Shown here in pieces: positions 1-8,208 of a stretch of DNA of 21,029 nucleotides. The first letter of the stretch is position 1. Every line of letters begins with the position of its first letter. Under the pieces are notes generated by a model. It had not been told where the DNA came from, did no database searches, and was given only the letters and a program-made list of their open reading frames with translations. The stretch is from Alphaproteobacteria bacterium (GTDB taxonomy: Bacteria > Pseudomonadota > Alphaproteobacteria > Rs-D84): assembly GCA_017650505.1 (NCBI GenBank), contig JAGCET010000010.1:1-21029 (forward strand), given 5' to 3'. Position numbers and translations under genes: made by a program.

Positions 1-213
1 CGGCGCATTCGTCGCAACATAACCATTGGCCGCACGATCGCCCGACCCCATACTTTTCCCGGTTTCCAAATCGCGACACCATAACTTTTGACATTCCATA
101 GCACGGATTCCATCTATCTTTGGAATATCAACCAACACATACCCCGGACCACAGTCACCGGCAAACGCCGGCACGGCTATAAACAAAACCAACAAAGAAA
201 ATAATCTATTCAT
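1..213 (-). CDS. Secreted hypothetical protein, 5' part only
   Basis: The gene runs off the left edge of the window; 71 codons are visible. The product begins with a classical Sec signal peptide (MNRLFSLLVLFIAVPAFA, likely cleaved after AFA), followed by a mature start with Cys residues in GDCGPGY, MECQKLWC and a Gly/Asp-rich stretch. I do not recognise a family; the style (short export signal, scattered Cys, no membrane segment after the signal) recalls the secreted paralogues at 16260 and 19708, but no alignable block is seen. Two in-frame ATGs lie at 219 and 213. I chose 213 because the purine-rich GAGAGG at 220-225 abuts the first ATG but sits at a usable distance from the second. It follows bamE on the same strand after 57 bases and may have its own promoter. 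Confidence 0.7.
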   Translation of the reverse strand, partial: MNRLFSLLVLFIAVPAFAGDCGPGYVLVDIPKIDGIRAMECQKLWCRDLETGKSMGSGDRAANGYVATNAP

Positions 214-231
214 ATTCATCCTCTCGCATAT

Positions 232-260
232 ATTTTACACATTTTACAAACATTTTGCAA
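232..260 (-). promoter_or_regulatory. Possible sigma70 promoter for the left-edge secreted gene
   Basis: Minus strand: TTGCAA (255-260), 17-base spacer, TAAAAT (232-237). The predicted start would lie near 225, on top of the ribosome binding site, so the leader would be very short. The area is AT-rich with a second TAAAAT at 241-246, so this is a weak call. Confidence 0.35.
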
Positions 261-270
261 ATATGTTTTT

Positions 271-702
271 TTATTGCCCCAATCCCGCCGGACTGAATCG
301 ACCGACATTATTGAACAATTCTTGCATAGCATTCAATTCTATGGCCGCCGGAATCTTAGTTTCATCAGAATCGATTGTAACATCCGGCAAATCGTCGTCA
401 TGCAAAATCTGGGTACGCACAACACGGTTCCCATTAACCCACACAAGCAATACCGTCTTGTTATCATACATCAATGGCAACGGGCCGCGATAGTTTTCAT
501 TTTCACCGAAATAAATCCAAACGGTATCACCATAAATAGTCTTTGCCTGGGGCGCACCGATTAAATTTTCCAACTGGGCCGTGGTTTTGACATCTGCTAT
601 TTTATCACCCAAATCATCGGGGAAAACATACCCACGATGTTTAGTCTGAAAAGTGCACGCCGCTAAAGTACAAACAAACAATGTAAAAATTATTTTTTTC
701 AT
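271..702 (-). CDS. bamE: BamE/SmpA/OmlA-type outer-membrane assembly lipoprotein
   Basis: A 143-residue lipoprotein. The N-terminus MKKIIFTLFVCTLAAC carries a lipobox (LAAC) with lipidated Cys16. The mature part has the SmpA/OmlA layout: an RGYVFPDDL entry, a helix with TTAQLENLIGAPQ (the loop after a short helix typical of the family), then strands WIYFGE and LLVWVNGNRVV. In proteobacteria BamE is an accessory lipoprotein of the BAM complex that inserts beta-barrel proteins into the outer membrane. The start at 702 is chosen because GGGAGGG lies 5 bases before it; a longer in-frame start at 717 would overlap nifJ and weaken the signal peptide. The nifJ stop (704-706) and this ATG are separated by one base, so translation is probably coupled. 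The tail after the domain is Asp/Glu-rich. Family call is good; the pairing with nifJ is unusual. Confidence 0.8.
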   Translation of the reverse strand: MKKIIFTLFVCTLAACTFQTKHRGYVFPDDLGDKIADVKTTAQLENLIGAPQAKTIYGDTVWIYFGENENYRGPLPLMYDNKTVLLVWVNGNRVVRTQILHDDDLPDVTIDSDETKIPAAIELNAMQELFNNVGRFSPAGLGQ

Positions 703-703
703 A

Positions 704-3700
704 CTAACCCTCCCCATTTTCTTTTGGTGTGTTCGCCAACGTCATCGCAAAATGCGCGATATATTTTTTCAGTTGCGTTTTGTACTGATTATTTTCCTTG
801 GCATATTTGACCAATTTATCAAAATTCGGATTCGCCGCACGCGCCGCACCAAACCGTGTTTCGGTCTTAAGGAAATCTTCCAATGGTGCCAAATTATCAA
901 CATTCGAATCCATCGTCAATGGATTATGCCCTTCTATCACCAAACGCGGATCAAACCGATAAAGTGGCCATGCACCGGTGTTCACCATCTGCATTTGATG
1001 TTCCGGTCCATTCTGCAACGCAAACCCGTGCGCAATACATGGCGCATAGGCAAGTATGATTGACGGACCGTTAAACGATGCGGCCTCGCGAAATGCCTTA
1101 ATCGCCTGAACCGGATTCGCACCGATGGCAATTTGCGCAACGTATGCACCCGACATCATCGCAATCATGCCCAAATCTTTTTTCGCATGATTTTTTCCGC
1201 CGATTGCAAATTTCATACTGGCCCCGAACGGCGTAGCCTTGGATTGTTGGCCACCGGTATTCGAATATCCTTCGGTATCCAACACCAACACGTTGACGTT
1301 TTCGCCACTGTGCAACACATGGTCCAAACCACCGTATCCAATGTCATACGCCCATCCATCCCCACCAACAATCCATACAGATTTCTGCACAACATCGCCC
1401 AGCATACTTTCCGCGAGTCTTGCCGTCGGCGAATCGATTGCCTTTAACTTTTTCGCCAAGTCTTTTTTTATCGCGCGTTGTTTTTCAATATCTGTTTCGG
1501 CAAAAATTTCTTCAACATTCGGCAACCCCAATTCAAACAACAATCCACGCAACATATCACGACGCTGATTCAGTGCAAGACGCATTCCCAAACCATATTC
1601 TGCATTATCTTCGAACAGCGAATTAGACCACGCCGGCCCACGACCGTTTGCATCCGTTGTCCACGGTGTTGTTGGCAGGTTCGCCCCATAAATTGAAGAA
1701 CAACCCGTCGCATTCGCGACAACCAAATGGTCGCCAAACAAATGCGCCATCATTTTGATATATGGTGTTTCACCACAACCCGCACACGCACCCGGAAATT
1801 CGAAATAATGCGGCAACAATTCAATATGCTTTGGCAGATTCTGGTTCAATTTTTCACGCGAGAAATCCGGCAACTTTACCGTTTCATCAAATACTTTTTG
1901 CTCATCGGCATTTGCATCAACCATACTAATCGCCCCAACCGGACAGTTTTTCACACACAAACCGCAACCCGTACAATCCGCCGGCGAAATCGCAATTGTA
2001 AAGTACATATTTGCACCCAATTCCGGTGTCTTCATTGGGACAACAATTATTCCTTTGGCCTTGGCATCGGCAACCTGAGCTTCGGTCATGGCCTTGATAC
2101 GAATCGCCGCATGTGGACAGAGCATCGAACAACGCCCACACTGAATGCATTTTTCCAAATCGCACTTCGCAACGCGCGGTGAAACGGCACGCTTTTCATA
2201 TTTTGATGTTCCAACCGGATATTGCCCTGCACCAAATTCGCCACCAACCCGGAACCGCGATACAGGCAAGCTGTCGCCACGTCCCGCCGCCATTTCGCCA
2301 AGTGTGCCTGCAATCTCGTTGGGCGCATCCGCGGTCATCGCCGGCACAAAGTCCGGTGCAAAATTTGATACAGACGACGGCAAATCAAAATGATGCAAAT
2401 ACTTTGCGGCCGAATCCACTGCGGCCCAGTTCGCCTGAACAACATCCATGCCTTTTTTCTTATATGTTTTTTCAATCGCATCCTTTGCCGATTTTGCGGC
2501 AACCGCCGGGTCAATAACACGTGTCAAATTAAAGAAATTTAACATAATAAACGTGTTGATTCTGTTGCCCAACCCAAGTTCCGCCGCCGCACGATTTGCA
2601 TCCAAGAAATATACATTTGCACGCATCCGCATAAGATGTTCTTGGGCATCACGTGGCAAATTTGCAAATGCCGCATCCGGTGCCATTGATGTATTTATCA
2701 TAACCGTACCACCGGCGCGCAGACCACGGAAAACATCAAACCTTTGTGCAATCATAAAGTTTGAAACACTAATAAAATCTGCGACTTCAACCAAATATTG
2801 ACTTTTAATTGGTTTATCCGAAAATCGAATATGCGACGCGGTAAGCCCGCCCGATTTCTTGGAATCATACACCGCATAAGATTGTGGATAAAGTTCCGAA
2901 TTTTCACCAACAATTTTTACAATATTTTTAACAGCACCAACGGTACCATCACTGCCAATACCATACAGAATTGCGGTCTTGACATTCGGATCTTCCACCG
3001 AAAATGCCGTATCAGTTTTCAACGACAATCCCGTTAAATCATCTTCAATTCCAACCGTAAAATTATGATGCAAAGTTCCGCGTTTCATATTTTCAAAAAT
3101 TGCGGCCACATCACGCGGCTTAAATTCTTTGGACCCCAAACCATAGCGTCCCCCAAACACCGCCGCGCGATCACCAACAACCGATTTTACATCCATATAC
3201 AACGGTTCACCAATCGCGCCGGGTTCTTTGGTTCTGTCCAGCACCGCGATTTGACACACGGTTTTCGGCAACGCACCCAAGAAAGCATCCACCGGAAACG
3301 GCCGATACAGATGAACCTTTACCAAACCAAATCCGGACGGCAAATGTGCAATTGTCTCTTCGATGGTTTCGCAGGCAGAGCCCATCGCAACGATAACATT
3401 TTCGGCATTTTTATCACCAACATATTCAACCAAACCATATTTACGTCCGGTAAGACGTGCGAATTCATCCATACACGTTGCAACCATTTCCGGAACGCAC
3501 ATATACAGTTCATTTGCGGCCTCGCGTCCCTGGAAATACACATCGGGGTTCTGGGCCGTTCCGCGAATTTTTGGATTATCCGGATTCATACCCGCGGCAT
3601 GATATTCCGAAACCAATTTTTCCGGCATCATTTCACGCAAAACCGCATCATCCAAACGCATCAATCGTGATTCTTCATGACTTGTGCGGAACCCGTCAAA

Positions 3701-4204
3701 GAAATGCAAAAACGGCACCCGCGCGCGCAAAGTTGCCGCATGCGCAATCGCGGCCATATCATGCGCCTGTTGCACATTGTGTGAAGACAACAATGCAAAA
3801 CCCGTTGAACGCACCGACATAACATCACTGTGGTCGCCAAAAATAGACAACGCATGCGTTGCCAACGCGCGCGCCGCAACATGCATAACAAACGGTGTCT
3901 GTTCCCCGGCGATTTTATACATATTCGGAATCATCAAAAGTAAACCTTGGGACGCGGTAAAAGTTGTGGCCAATGCACCCATTTGCAACGCACCATGCAT
4001 TGCGCCGGCGGCCCCGCCTTCGGATTCCATTTCAATTATTTGCGGAATCGCGCCCCAGATATTTTTTTTATGCTGAAACGACCATTCATCGGCCAATTCG
4101 CCCATAGTACTGCTTGGCGTAATTGGATAAATTGCCGCAAAGTCCACACACCGATATGCCACATCTGCGGCCGCCCAGTTTCCATCAACAATCAAATTTG
4201 CCAT
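704..4204 (-). CDS. nifJ: Pyruvate:ferredoxin (flavodoxin) oxidoreductase, single-chain
   Basis: A 1166-residue fused PFOR, the usual length for the single-chain homodimeric enzyme. It oxidises pyruvate with CoA to acetyl-CoA and CO2 and passes electrons to ferredoxin or flavodoxin; cytosolic. Domains in order: N-terminal pyrimidine-binding domain (YPITPSSTMGE about residues 26-36, EMESEGGAAGAMHGA just after), a transketolase-C-like domain, the gamma domain (GEFGAGQYPVGTSKYEKRA), a two-cluster ferredoxin domain with CIQCGRCSMLCP (about 680-700) and CTGCGLCVKNCP (about 740-760), and the C-terminal TPP domain with GDGWAYDIGYGG (about 945-960) and GYSNTGGQQSKATPFGA. Cys of CAGCGETPY, ATGCSS and APCIAHG match the ligands of the cluster nearest TPP. 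The start has AAGGAAAG 6 bases upstream and a good promoter. The intact enzyme, which is oxygen-sensitive in most organisms, points to an anaerobic or microaerobic lifestyle. It is followed directly by bamE. Confidence 0.97.
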   Translation of the reverse strand: MANLIVDGNWAAADVAYRCVDFAAIYPITPSSTMGELADEWSFQHKKNIWGAIPQIIEMESEGGAAGAMHGALQMGALATTFTASQGLLLMIPNMYKIAGEQTPFVMHVAARALATHALSIFGDHSDVMSVRSTGFALLSSHNVQQAHDMAAIAHAATLRARVPFLHFFDGFRTSHEESRLMRLDDAVLREMMPEKLVSEYHAAGMNPDNPKIRGTAQNPDVYFQGREAANELYMCVPEMVATCMDEFARLTGRKYGLVEYVGDKNAENVIVAMGSACETIEETIAHLPSGFGLVKVHLYRPFPVDAFLGALPKTVCQIAVLDRTKEPGAIGEPLYMDVKSVVGDRAAVFGGRYGLGSKEFKPRDVAAIFENMKRGTLHHNFTVGIEDDLTGLSLKTDTAFSVEDPNVKTAILYGIGSDGTVGAVKNIVKIVGENSELYPQSYAVYDSKKSGGLTASHIRFSDKPIKSQYLVEVADFISVSNFMIAQRFDVFRGLRAGGTVMINTSMAPDAAFANLPRDAQEHLMRMRANVYFLDANRAAAELGLGNRINTFIMLNFFNLTRVIDPAVAAKSAKDAIEKTYKKKGMDVVQANWAAVDSAAKYLHHFDLPSSVSNFAPDFVPAMTADAPNEIAGTLGEMAAGRGDSLPVSRFRVGGEFGAGQYPVGTSKYEKRAVSPRVAKCDLEKCIQCGRCSMLCPHAAIRIKAMTEAQVADAKAKGIIVVPMKTPELGANMYFTIAISPADCTGCGLCVKNCPVGAISMVDANADEQKVFDETVKLPDFSREKLNQNLPKHIELLPHYFEFPGACAGCGETPYIKMMAHLFGDHLVVANATGCSSIYGANLPTTPWTTDANGRGPAWSNSLFEDNAEYGLGMRLALNQRRDMLRGLLFELGLPNVEEIFAETDIEKQRAIKKDLAKKLKAIDSPTARLAESMLGDVVQKSVWIVGGDGWAYDIGYGGLDHVLHSGENVNVLVLDTEGYSNTGGQQSKATPFGASMKFAIGGKNHAKKDLGMIAMMSGAYVAQIAIGANPVQAIKAFREAASFNGPSIILAYAPCIAHGFALQNGPEHQMQMVNTGAWPLYRFDPRLVIEGHNPLTMDSNVDNLAPLEDFLKTETRFGAARAANPNFDKLVKYAKENNQYKTQLKKYIAHFAMTLANTPKENGEG

Positions 4205-4236
4205 TTTACACTTTCCTTTTATAATTTTATCGCCCC

Positions 4237-4265
4237 ATCATAGCCCGATTTTTAAAATAAGGCAA
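4237..4265 (-). promoter_or_regulatory. Sigma70 promoter of nifJ-bamE
   Basis: Minus strand: TTGCCT (4260-4265), 17-base spacer, TATGAT (4237-4242). Predicted start near 4230, giving a leader of about 26 bases that includes the AAGGAAAG ribosome binding site at 4211-4218. It lies downstream of the ctpA terminator, so nifJ-bamE is likely a separate unit. Confidence 0.55.
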
Positions 4266-4271
4266 GGGAAT

Positions 4272-4298
4272 AAAAAACGGCGCGGATGCGCCATTTTT
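4272..4298 (-). terminator. Rho-independent terminator of ctpA
   Basis: GGCGC (4279-4283) and GCGCC (4288-4292) form a stem around a 4-base loop, flanked by A-runs and T-runs. Read on the minus strand it ends in GTTTTTTA, 16 bases past the ctpA stop. The flanking A/T runs would let it work in both directions, but only the minus strand has a gene feeding it. Confidence 0.75.
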
Positions 4299-4313
4299 AT
4301 TTTGCGGTTTTGC

Positions 4314-5711
4314 TTATTCTTTATCCGACTTTTCTTCTGATTCCGATGTTATTGTGGCCGCATTCTTGGCGTGTTCGGCCATTTTATGCATCGCAATCAC
4401 CATTTCCATACCACGTTGCAATTGGTAATCGCGCGCATCTTTTTCTTCTTCACTCAATTCCCGATCTTCATCGTCATCATCAGATTTAGCATCTGCCTTG
4501 TCCGTTTTCTTTTTAGCCTTTTTTTCGGCCGCATCATTTTTCAATGAATTACGGAAAGAAGCCTCGGAATAATTACTTTCGCGTTTTTCCAATGCCTCGA
4601 CTTTACTGTGCAGTACTTCCACATCCGGCGTAATCCCGGTATTTTGAATTGACGTTCCATTAGGTGTATAATACCGCGCAATTGTTATATGAATCGCCGT
4701 TCCATCGCCCAGTGGTTTTTGCTGTTGCACACTGCCCTTGCCAAAACTTTGCGACCCCATAATAACGCCGCGTCCGTTGTCTTGGATTGCGCCCGCCACA
4801 ATTTCCGATGCCGATGCCGACCCATGATTTATCAAAACCACCAACGGTTTTCCATTCGTCAAATCCCCCGGTTTGGCAAAGACACGATCAATATCGGTTT
4901 TTTCTTTGCCGCGCGTAGACACAATTTCACCACTATCCAAAAAAGCATCAGAAACATCAATCGCCGCGGTCAGATATCCACCCGGATTATTCCGCACATC
5001 CAACACATATCCGGCAACATTCTTTTTTTCCAACTTTGCAATTGCATCGCGCAGGTCTTTGGCCGTCGTCGCCCCAAAGTCAGAAATACGAATATATCCG
5101 ACACGTGGCGCATCATCTTCGGCATCGGCAATAGTCTTGTCACTAAATTTCACCGATTGCACCTTAATAATCGCACGTTTCAGTGTCATTGTTTTCGGCT
5201 CTTTATCATCGGACACGACCGTCAGTTTAACTTTTGTTCCGGGTTTACCCTTCATTTTCTTGACCGCCTGGTTCAATGTCAAATCAAAGACCGGTTCGTC
5301 ATCGATATGCGTAATATAGTCGCCCGCTTTGATTCCGGCCCGTGCCGCCGGCGTATCGTCAATTGGCGAAATCACCCGCACCGCACCACGATCAGACGTA
5401 ATTTGAATTCCCAATCCACCAAATTCGCCGTGCGATTTATCGTTAAAGTCTTTGAAATCGTCCGCCGACAGATATGAAGAATGCGGATCCAATGCCTCTA
5501 ACATTCCGTTCATCGCACCTTCCAACATTTTGCGTTCATCGGCTTCTTCGACAAAATTGTCGCGCGACACTTCGAACACCAATGCAAGTTTCTTTAATTC
5601 ATCGTAAATTTGCTCGTCGGTCAGGTGTTCCACGGGTTCCTGCTTCTTTTCGGCCGCGAACACAACGGTCGGCACAATCATTGCAAACAAAACAAGTATT
5701 TTTTTCAACAT
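4314..5711 (-). CDS. ctpA: S41 carboxy-terminal processing protease
   Basis: A 465-residue exported serine protease of the CtpA/Prc type. A Sec signal peptide (MLKKILVLFAMIVPTVVFAA) precedes an N-terminal helical region with the conserved LDPHSSYL motif, a PDZ domain (about residues 90-170, FGGLGIQI to TLKRA), and the S41 core. The catalytic Ser lies in GSASASEIVAGA (about residue 299) and the catalytic Lys in SFGKGSVQ (about 324), so the enzyme should be active. The C-terminus is a low-complexity charged tail (KKAKKKTDKADAKSDDDDED). In alphaproteobacteria ctpA commonly follows envC, as here, suggesting a role in periplasmic cell-envelope proteolysis. The start has TAAGGAT upstream. Expression probably comes partly from read-through of the envC terminator, since no clear promoter fits in the 78-base gap. 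Confidence 0.93.
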   Translation of the reverse strand: MLKKILVLFAMIVPTVVFAAEKKQEPVEHLTDEQIYDELKKLALVFEVSRDNFVEEADERKMLEGAMNGMLEALDPHSSYLSADDFKDFNDKSHGEFGGLGIQITSDRGAVRVISPIDDTPAARAGIKAGDYITHIDDEPVFDLTLNQAVKKMKGKPGTKVKLTVVSDDKEPKTMTLKRAIIKVQSVKFSDKTIADAEDDAPRVGYIRISDFGATTAKDLRDAIAKLEKKNVAGYVLDVRNNPGGYLTAAIDVSDAFLDSGEIVSTRGKEKTDIDRVFAKPGDLTNGKPLVVLINHGSASASEIVAGAIQDNGRGVIMGSQSFGKGSVQQQKPLGDGTAIHITIARYYTPNGTSIQNTGITPDVEVLHSKVEALEKRESNYSEASFRNSLKNDAAEKKAKKKTDKADAKSDDDDEDRELSEEEKDARDYQLQRGMEMVIAMHKMAEHAKNAATITSESEEKSDKE

Positions 5712-5751
5712 ATCAAAATCCTTACGTTTTCCCGGGGATATATTTTATAAT

Positions 5752-5774
5752 AAAAAAACCGGGTTCGCAACCCG
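5752..5774 (-). terminator. Terminator or attenuator between envC and ctpA
   Basis: CGGGTT (5760-5765) and AACCCG (5769-5774) form a 6-bp stem with a 3-base loop, followed on the minus strand by seven T (5752-5758). It lies 15 bases past the envC stop and 40 bases before the ctpA start, so it should reduce rather than abolish ctpA expression if ctpA has no promoter of its own. Confidence 0.7.
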
Positions 5775-5789
5775 ATTATTAAATAAAAC

Positions 5790-6869
5790 TTATTCTTCTT
5801 TGAACAGACGCGCCGGGTCAATGGCCTTGTCCCCACGTCGCACCTCAAGGTACATCTCTGGCTTATTCGGATTCATACGGCCAATTGGCTCTCCGGCCAA
5901 AACTTCTTGGCCAACGACAACATCAATTCCGCCAAGGTTCGTCATAACCGTGTTGTATCCATTTTTGTGCGATATAATTATGACACGACCGAACCCCTTA
6001 AACGCATCGGCAAACTTTACAACGCCATCGGCCGGCGCAGTCACCAATGCATCAGACCGCGTGCGAATGCGCCACCCGTCCGATTTCAAACCCAACGCAG
6101 TTTTTTCACCAAACCGCACAACGACCCGACCACGTACGGGCTGATTCAACTTTCGCACCGAAAACCGCGCATCAGACGACATTTCCGAACTCCCAACGCC
6201 GGCGGACAATTCCGATATAGTCTTTGCGCGCGCCGACAGTTCACGCAATTTCTTTTGCAGTGCTGCTTGCTCGCCCCGCAGTTTTTCATTTTGGGCCGAA
6301 CGCCGCCGCAACAGTTTATCCAACAATGCCTTTTCATCCAAATATTTTTTGGCGGTCCGGTCCAGTTTTTCTTTTTCAACCGCGCGCATTTCGCGAATTT
6401 TATCTAATTCTGCAATTTTGCGCGTCGCATCTTGGATTTGTTCATCGAACCGGTCCGACATACCCGTCAAAATCGCCGAAGTCAAAACAAAATCGTGCAT
6501 ATTTTCCGAATCGAAACTTGGGTGCGACGCAATGAAGAGCACCGCAGCCCCCGCATCCGAAACACGAACGCGATTTTTTTCTAATTCCGCCGAAATTTCG
6601 GCGCGCCGCGCATCCAATTCGGCAATCTTCTTGGTAATATCCGCGCGCAGTTCTTCCAACGAAGACACCTTGTCTGCAGCGGTCACCAATTGCTTTTTAG
6701 TTTTGGCAACGTCGCGATCAGACGTTTTAACCTGTTGCTCTAATTGCTTGTTCTTCTGTTCTGTTTGACGAATTTGCGATTGAATCTTGTCCAATTCAGA
6801 CGGTCCGGCCAACGCCGACGATATCGCCCCTCCACCCAAAATCGCCAAAGTCAAAACAATTCGCAACAT
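5790..6869 (-). CDS. envC: EnvC-type murein hydrolase activator (degenerate LytM domain)
   Basis: A 359-residue periplasmic protein with a signal peptide (MLRIVLTLAILGGGAISSALA), a long coiled coil of about residues 25-235 rich in Lys, Glu, Gln and Leu, and a C-terminal LytM/M23 domain (about 245-355, from NQPVRGRVVVRFG to AIDPARLFKEE). Active M23 enzymes carry a His and Asp in the first motif and an HxH in the last. Here the corresponding places read GWRIRTRSDALV and MYLEVRRGD, so the zinc ligands are missing. That is the signature of EnvC, which activates AmiA/AmiB-type amidases at the division septum and is not itself a peptidase. The start overlaps the tyrS stop by one base (TAATG), so the two are translationally coupled. 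ctpA follows after a terminator-like hairpin. Confidence 0.88.
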   Translation of the reverse strand: MLRIVLTLAILGGGAISSALAGPSELDKIQSQIRQTEQKNKQLEQQVKTSDRDVAKTKKQLVTAADKVSSLEELRADITKKIAELDARRAEISAELEKNRVRVSDAGAAVLFIASHPSFDSENMHDFVLTSAILTGMSDRFDEQIQDATRKIAELDKIREMRAVEKEKLDRTAKKYLDEKALLDKLLRRRSAQNEKLRGEQAALQKKLRELSARAKTISELSAGVGSSEMSSDARFSVRKLNQPVRGRVVVRFGEKTALGLKSDGWRIRTRSDALVTAPADGVVKFADAFKGFGRVIIISHKNGYNTVMTNLGGIDVVVGQEVLAGEPIGRMNPNKPEMYLEVRRGDKAIDPARLFKEE

Positions 6870-8083
6870 TACTTCACAATCACCCGCAGGAATGTCTTTT
6901 TACCCTTTTGCACCACGAATTCCGGCTTTTTCATCAAAACCGCGCGCCAATCAGACAACCGCACGCCGTCAATTTGGACGCCGCCCTGCTCTATCATACG
7001 GCGCGCATCAGATTTCGAATCAAACAGACCCGCCGTGACCAAGAAATCCAACGCCCCCATTTGTTCGGGCATTTCGATTTCGCGACTTGGCATATTTTCG
7101 GCATTTCCACCGCCACCAAACAGCCCCGCCGCGGTATCCGCCGCCATTTGTGCCAATTCCGGCCCGTGTATCAGTTTAGTAATCTCGAACGCCATACGTT
7201 TTTTCGCCGCGATTATATCAGACACGCACATTTGGCGTATTTCATCCATCGGAATATCGGTAAACAATGCCAACAGCATTTCTGTATTTTCATCCCCGGT
7301 ATTATAAAAATATTGGTAAAAATCGAACGGCGTAGTCTTGTCGCGCGCGACCCACAGTGTGCCTTTTTCCGTTTTTCCCATTTTTTTGCCATCGGCCGTC
7401 ATAAGCAACGGCGAAGTCAAACCGTAAATTTCGCCCCGATCGTTTCCATTTTCAATATTCATCTTGCGGAACAGTTCGGTACCGGCAACGATATTTCCCC
7501 ACTGGTCACTGCCCCCGATTTCAAGAACGCAACCATATTCATTATGCAAATGCACGAAATCATACGCCTGCATCGGCATATAACCCATTTCCAAAAATGT
7601 CAAACCACCGTTTTCGCGACGACGGGCATAGGCCTCGCTTGCCAACATTATGCTGACATTAAAATGCACACAAACCATCCGCATAAAATCAACATAGGTA
7701 AACTTATTCATCCAATCGGCATTATTTACAATTTCCGTTCCCGGCAACACGAAACGACGGGCCAAAACTTTGACTTCGTTCAAATTGTGTTCAACCTGTT
7801 CACGCGTCAACATTTTGCGCATATCAGACTTTCCGGTTGGGTCGCCAACCATACTTGTCGCGCCACCAATCAGCAAAATTCCACGATGCCCCGCATTTTG
7901 CAGATGACGAAACATACGCAACGCAAAGAAATGCCCAATATGCAAACTGTCCGCCGTCGGGTCAATTCCCAAATAGAAAGTAATTTTTTTATCGCCGTTC
8001 AACAATTCACATATTTGGGCGGGATGGGTCATATCTTTGACAAATCCACGCTCTTGCAACATATCAAATAATTTCTGCGCCAT
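6869..8083 (-). CDS. tyrS: Tyrosyl-tRNA synthetase
   Basis: A 404-residue class Ic aminoacyl-tRNA synthetase that charges tRNA-Tyr with tyrosine. The HIGH signature is in ADSLHIGHFFAL (residues 48-51), the KMSKS loop is KMGKT (about residue 232), and an S4 RNA-binding domain closes the protein (ALDFLVTAGLFDSKSDARRMIEQGGVQIDG). The substrate-binding stretch QWGNIVAGTEL is intact. The reading frame stays open to 8152, but the ATG at 8083 is preceded by CAGGGG at the right distance and begins the family-typical N-terminus MAQKLFDML; a good promoter at 8109-8137 would place transcription start inside any longer version. It is the first gene of the tyrS-envC-ctpA run. Confidence 0.97.
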   Translation of the reverse strand: MAQKLFDMLQERGFVKDMTHPAQICELLNGDKKITFYLGIDPTADSLHIGHFFALRMFRHLQNAGHRGILLIGGATSMVGDPTGKSDMRKMLTREQVEHNLNEVKVLARRFVLPGTEIVNNADWMNKFTYVDFMRMVCVHFNVSIMLASEAYARRRENGGLTFLEMGYMPMQAYDFVHLHNEYGCVLEIGGSDQWGNIVAGTELFRKMNIENGNDRGEIYGLTSPLLMTADGKKMGKTEKGTLWVARDKTTPFDFYQYFYNTGDENTEMLLALFTDIPMDEIRQMCVSDIIAAKKRMAFEITKLIHGPELAQMAADTAAGLFGGGGNAENMPSREIEMPEQMGALDFLVTAGLFDSKSDARRMIEQGGVQIDGVRLSDWRAVLMKKPEFVVQKGKKTFLRVIVK

Positions 8084-8108
8084 TTTATACCCCTGTGGTT
8101 TTTTCCAC

Positions 8109-8137
8109 ATTCTAATCAAAACATTGATAGAATTCAA
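8109..8137 (-). promoter_or_regulatory. Sigma70 promoter of tyrS
   Basis: Minus strand: TTGAAT (8132-8137), 17-base spacer, TAGAAT (8109-8114). Predicted start near 8102, giving a leader of about 19 bases that begins with a small GTGG/CCAC hairpin just before the CAGGGG ribosome binding site. No T-box is present. Confidence 0.7.
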
Positions 8138-8159
8138 CCGACTTTTGCACAAAAATAAT

Positions 8160-8188
8160 TTGACAAAAAAAAATTAGTCATATACAAT
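8160..8188 (+). promoter_or_regulatory. Strong sigma70 promoter of the 8209 gene
   Basis: TTGACA (8160-8165, perfect consensus), 17-base spacer dominated by an A-run, TACAAT (8183-8188). Start predicted near 8195; AAAGAGG at 8196-8202 and the ATG at 8209 follow at once. It is divergent from the tyrS promoter, with the two -35 boxes 22 bases apart. Confidence 0.8.
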
Positions 8189-8208
8189 GCGCCCAAAAGA
8201 GGTACAAA

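Noticed and set aside
4689..5477. 262-residue plus-strand frame opposite ctpA
   Set aside because: Arg/Ile/Asn-rich shadow of ctpA without a ribosome binding site.
5790..6150. Active M23 endopeptidase reading of the envC LytM domain
   Set aside because: The zinc-binding His/Asp residues and the HxH motif are replaced, so it is an activator-type degenerate domain.
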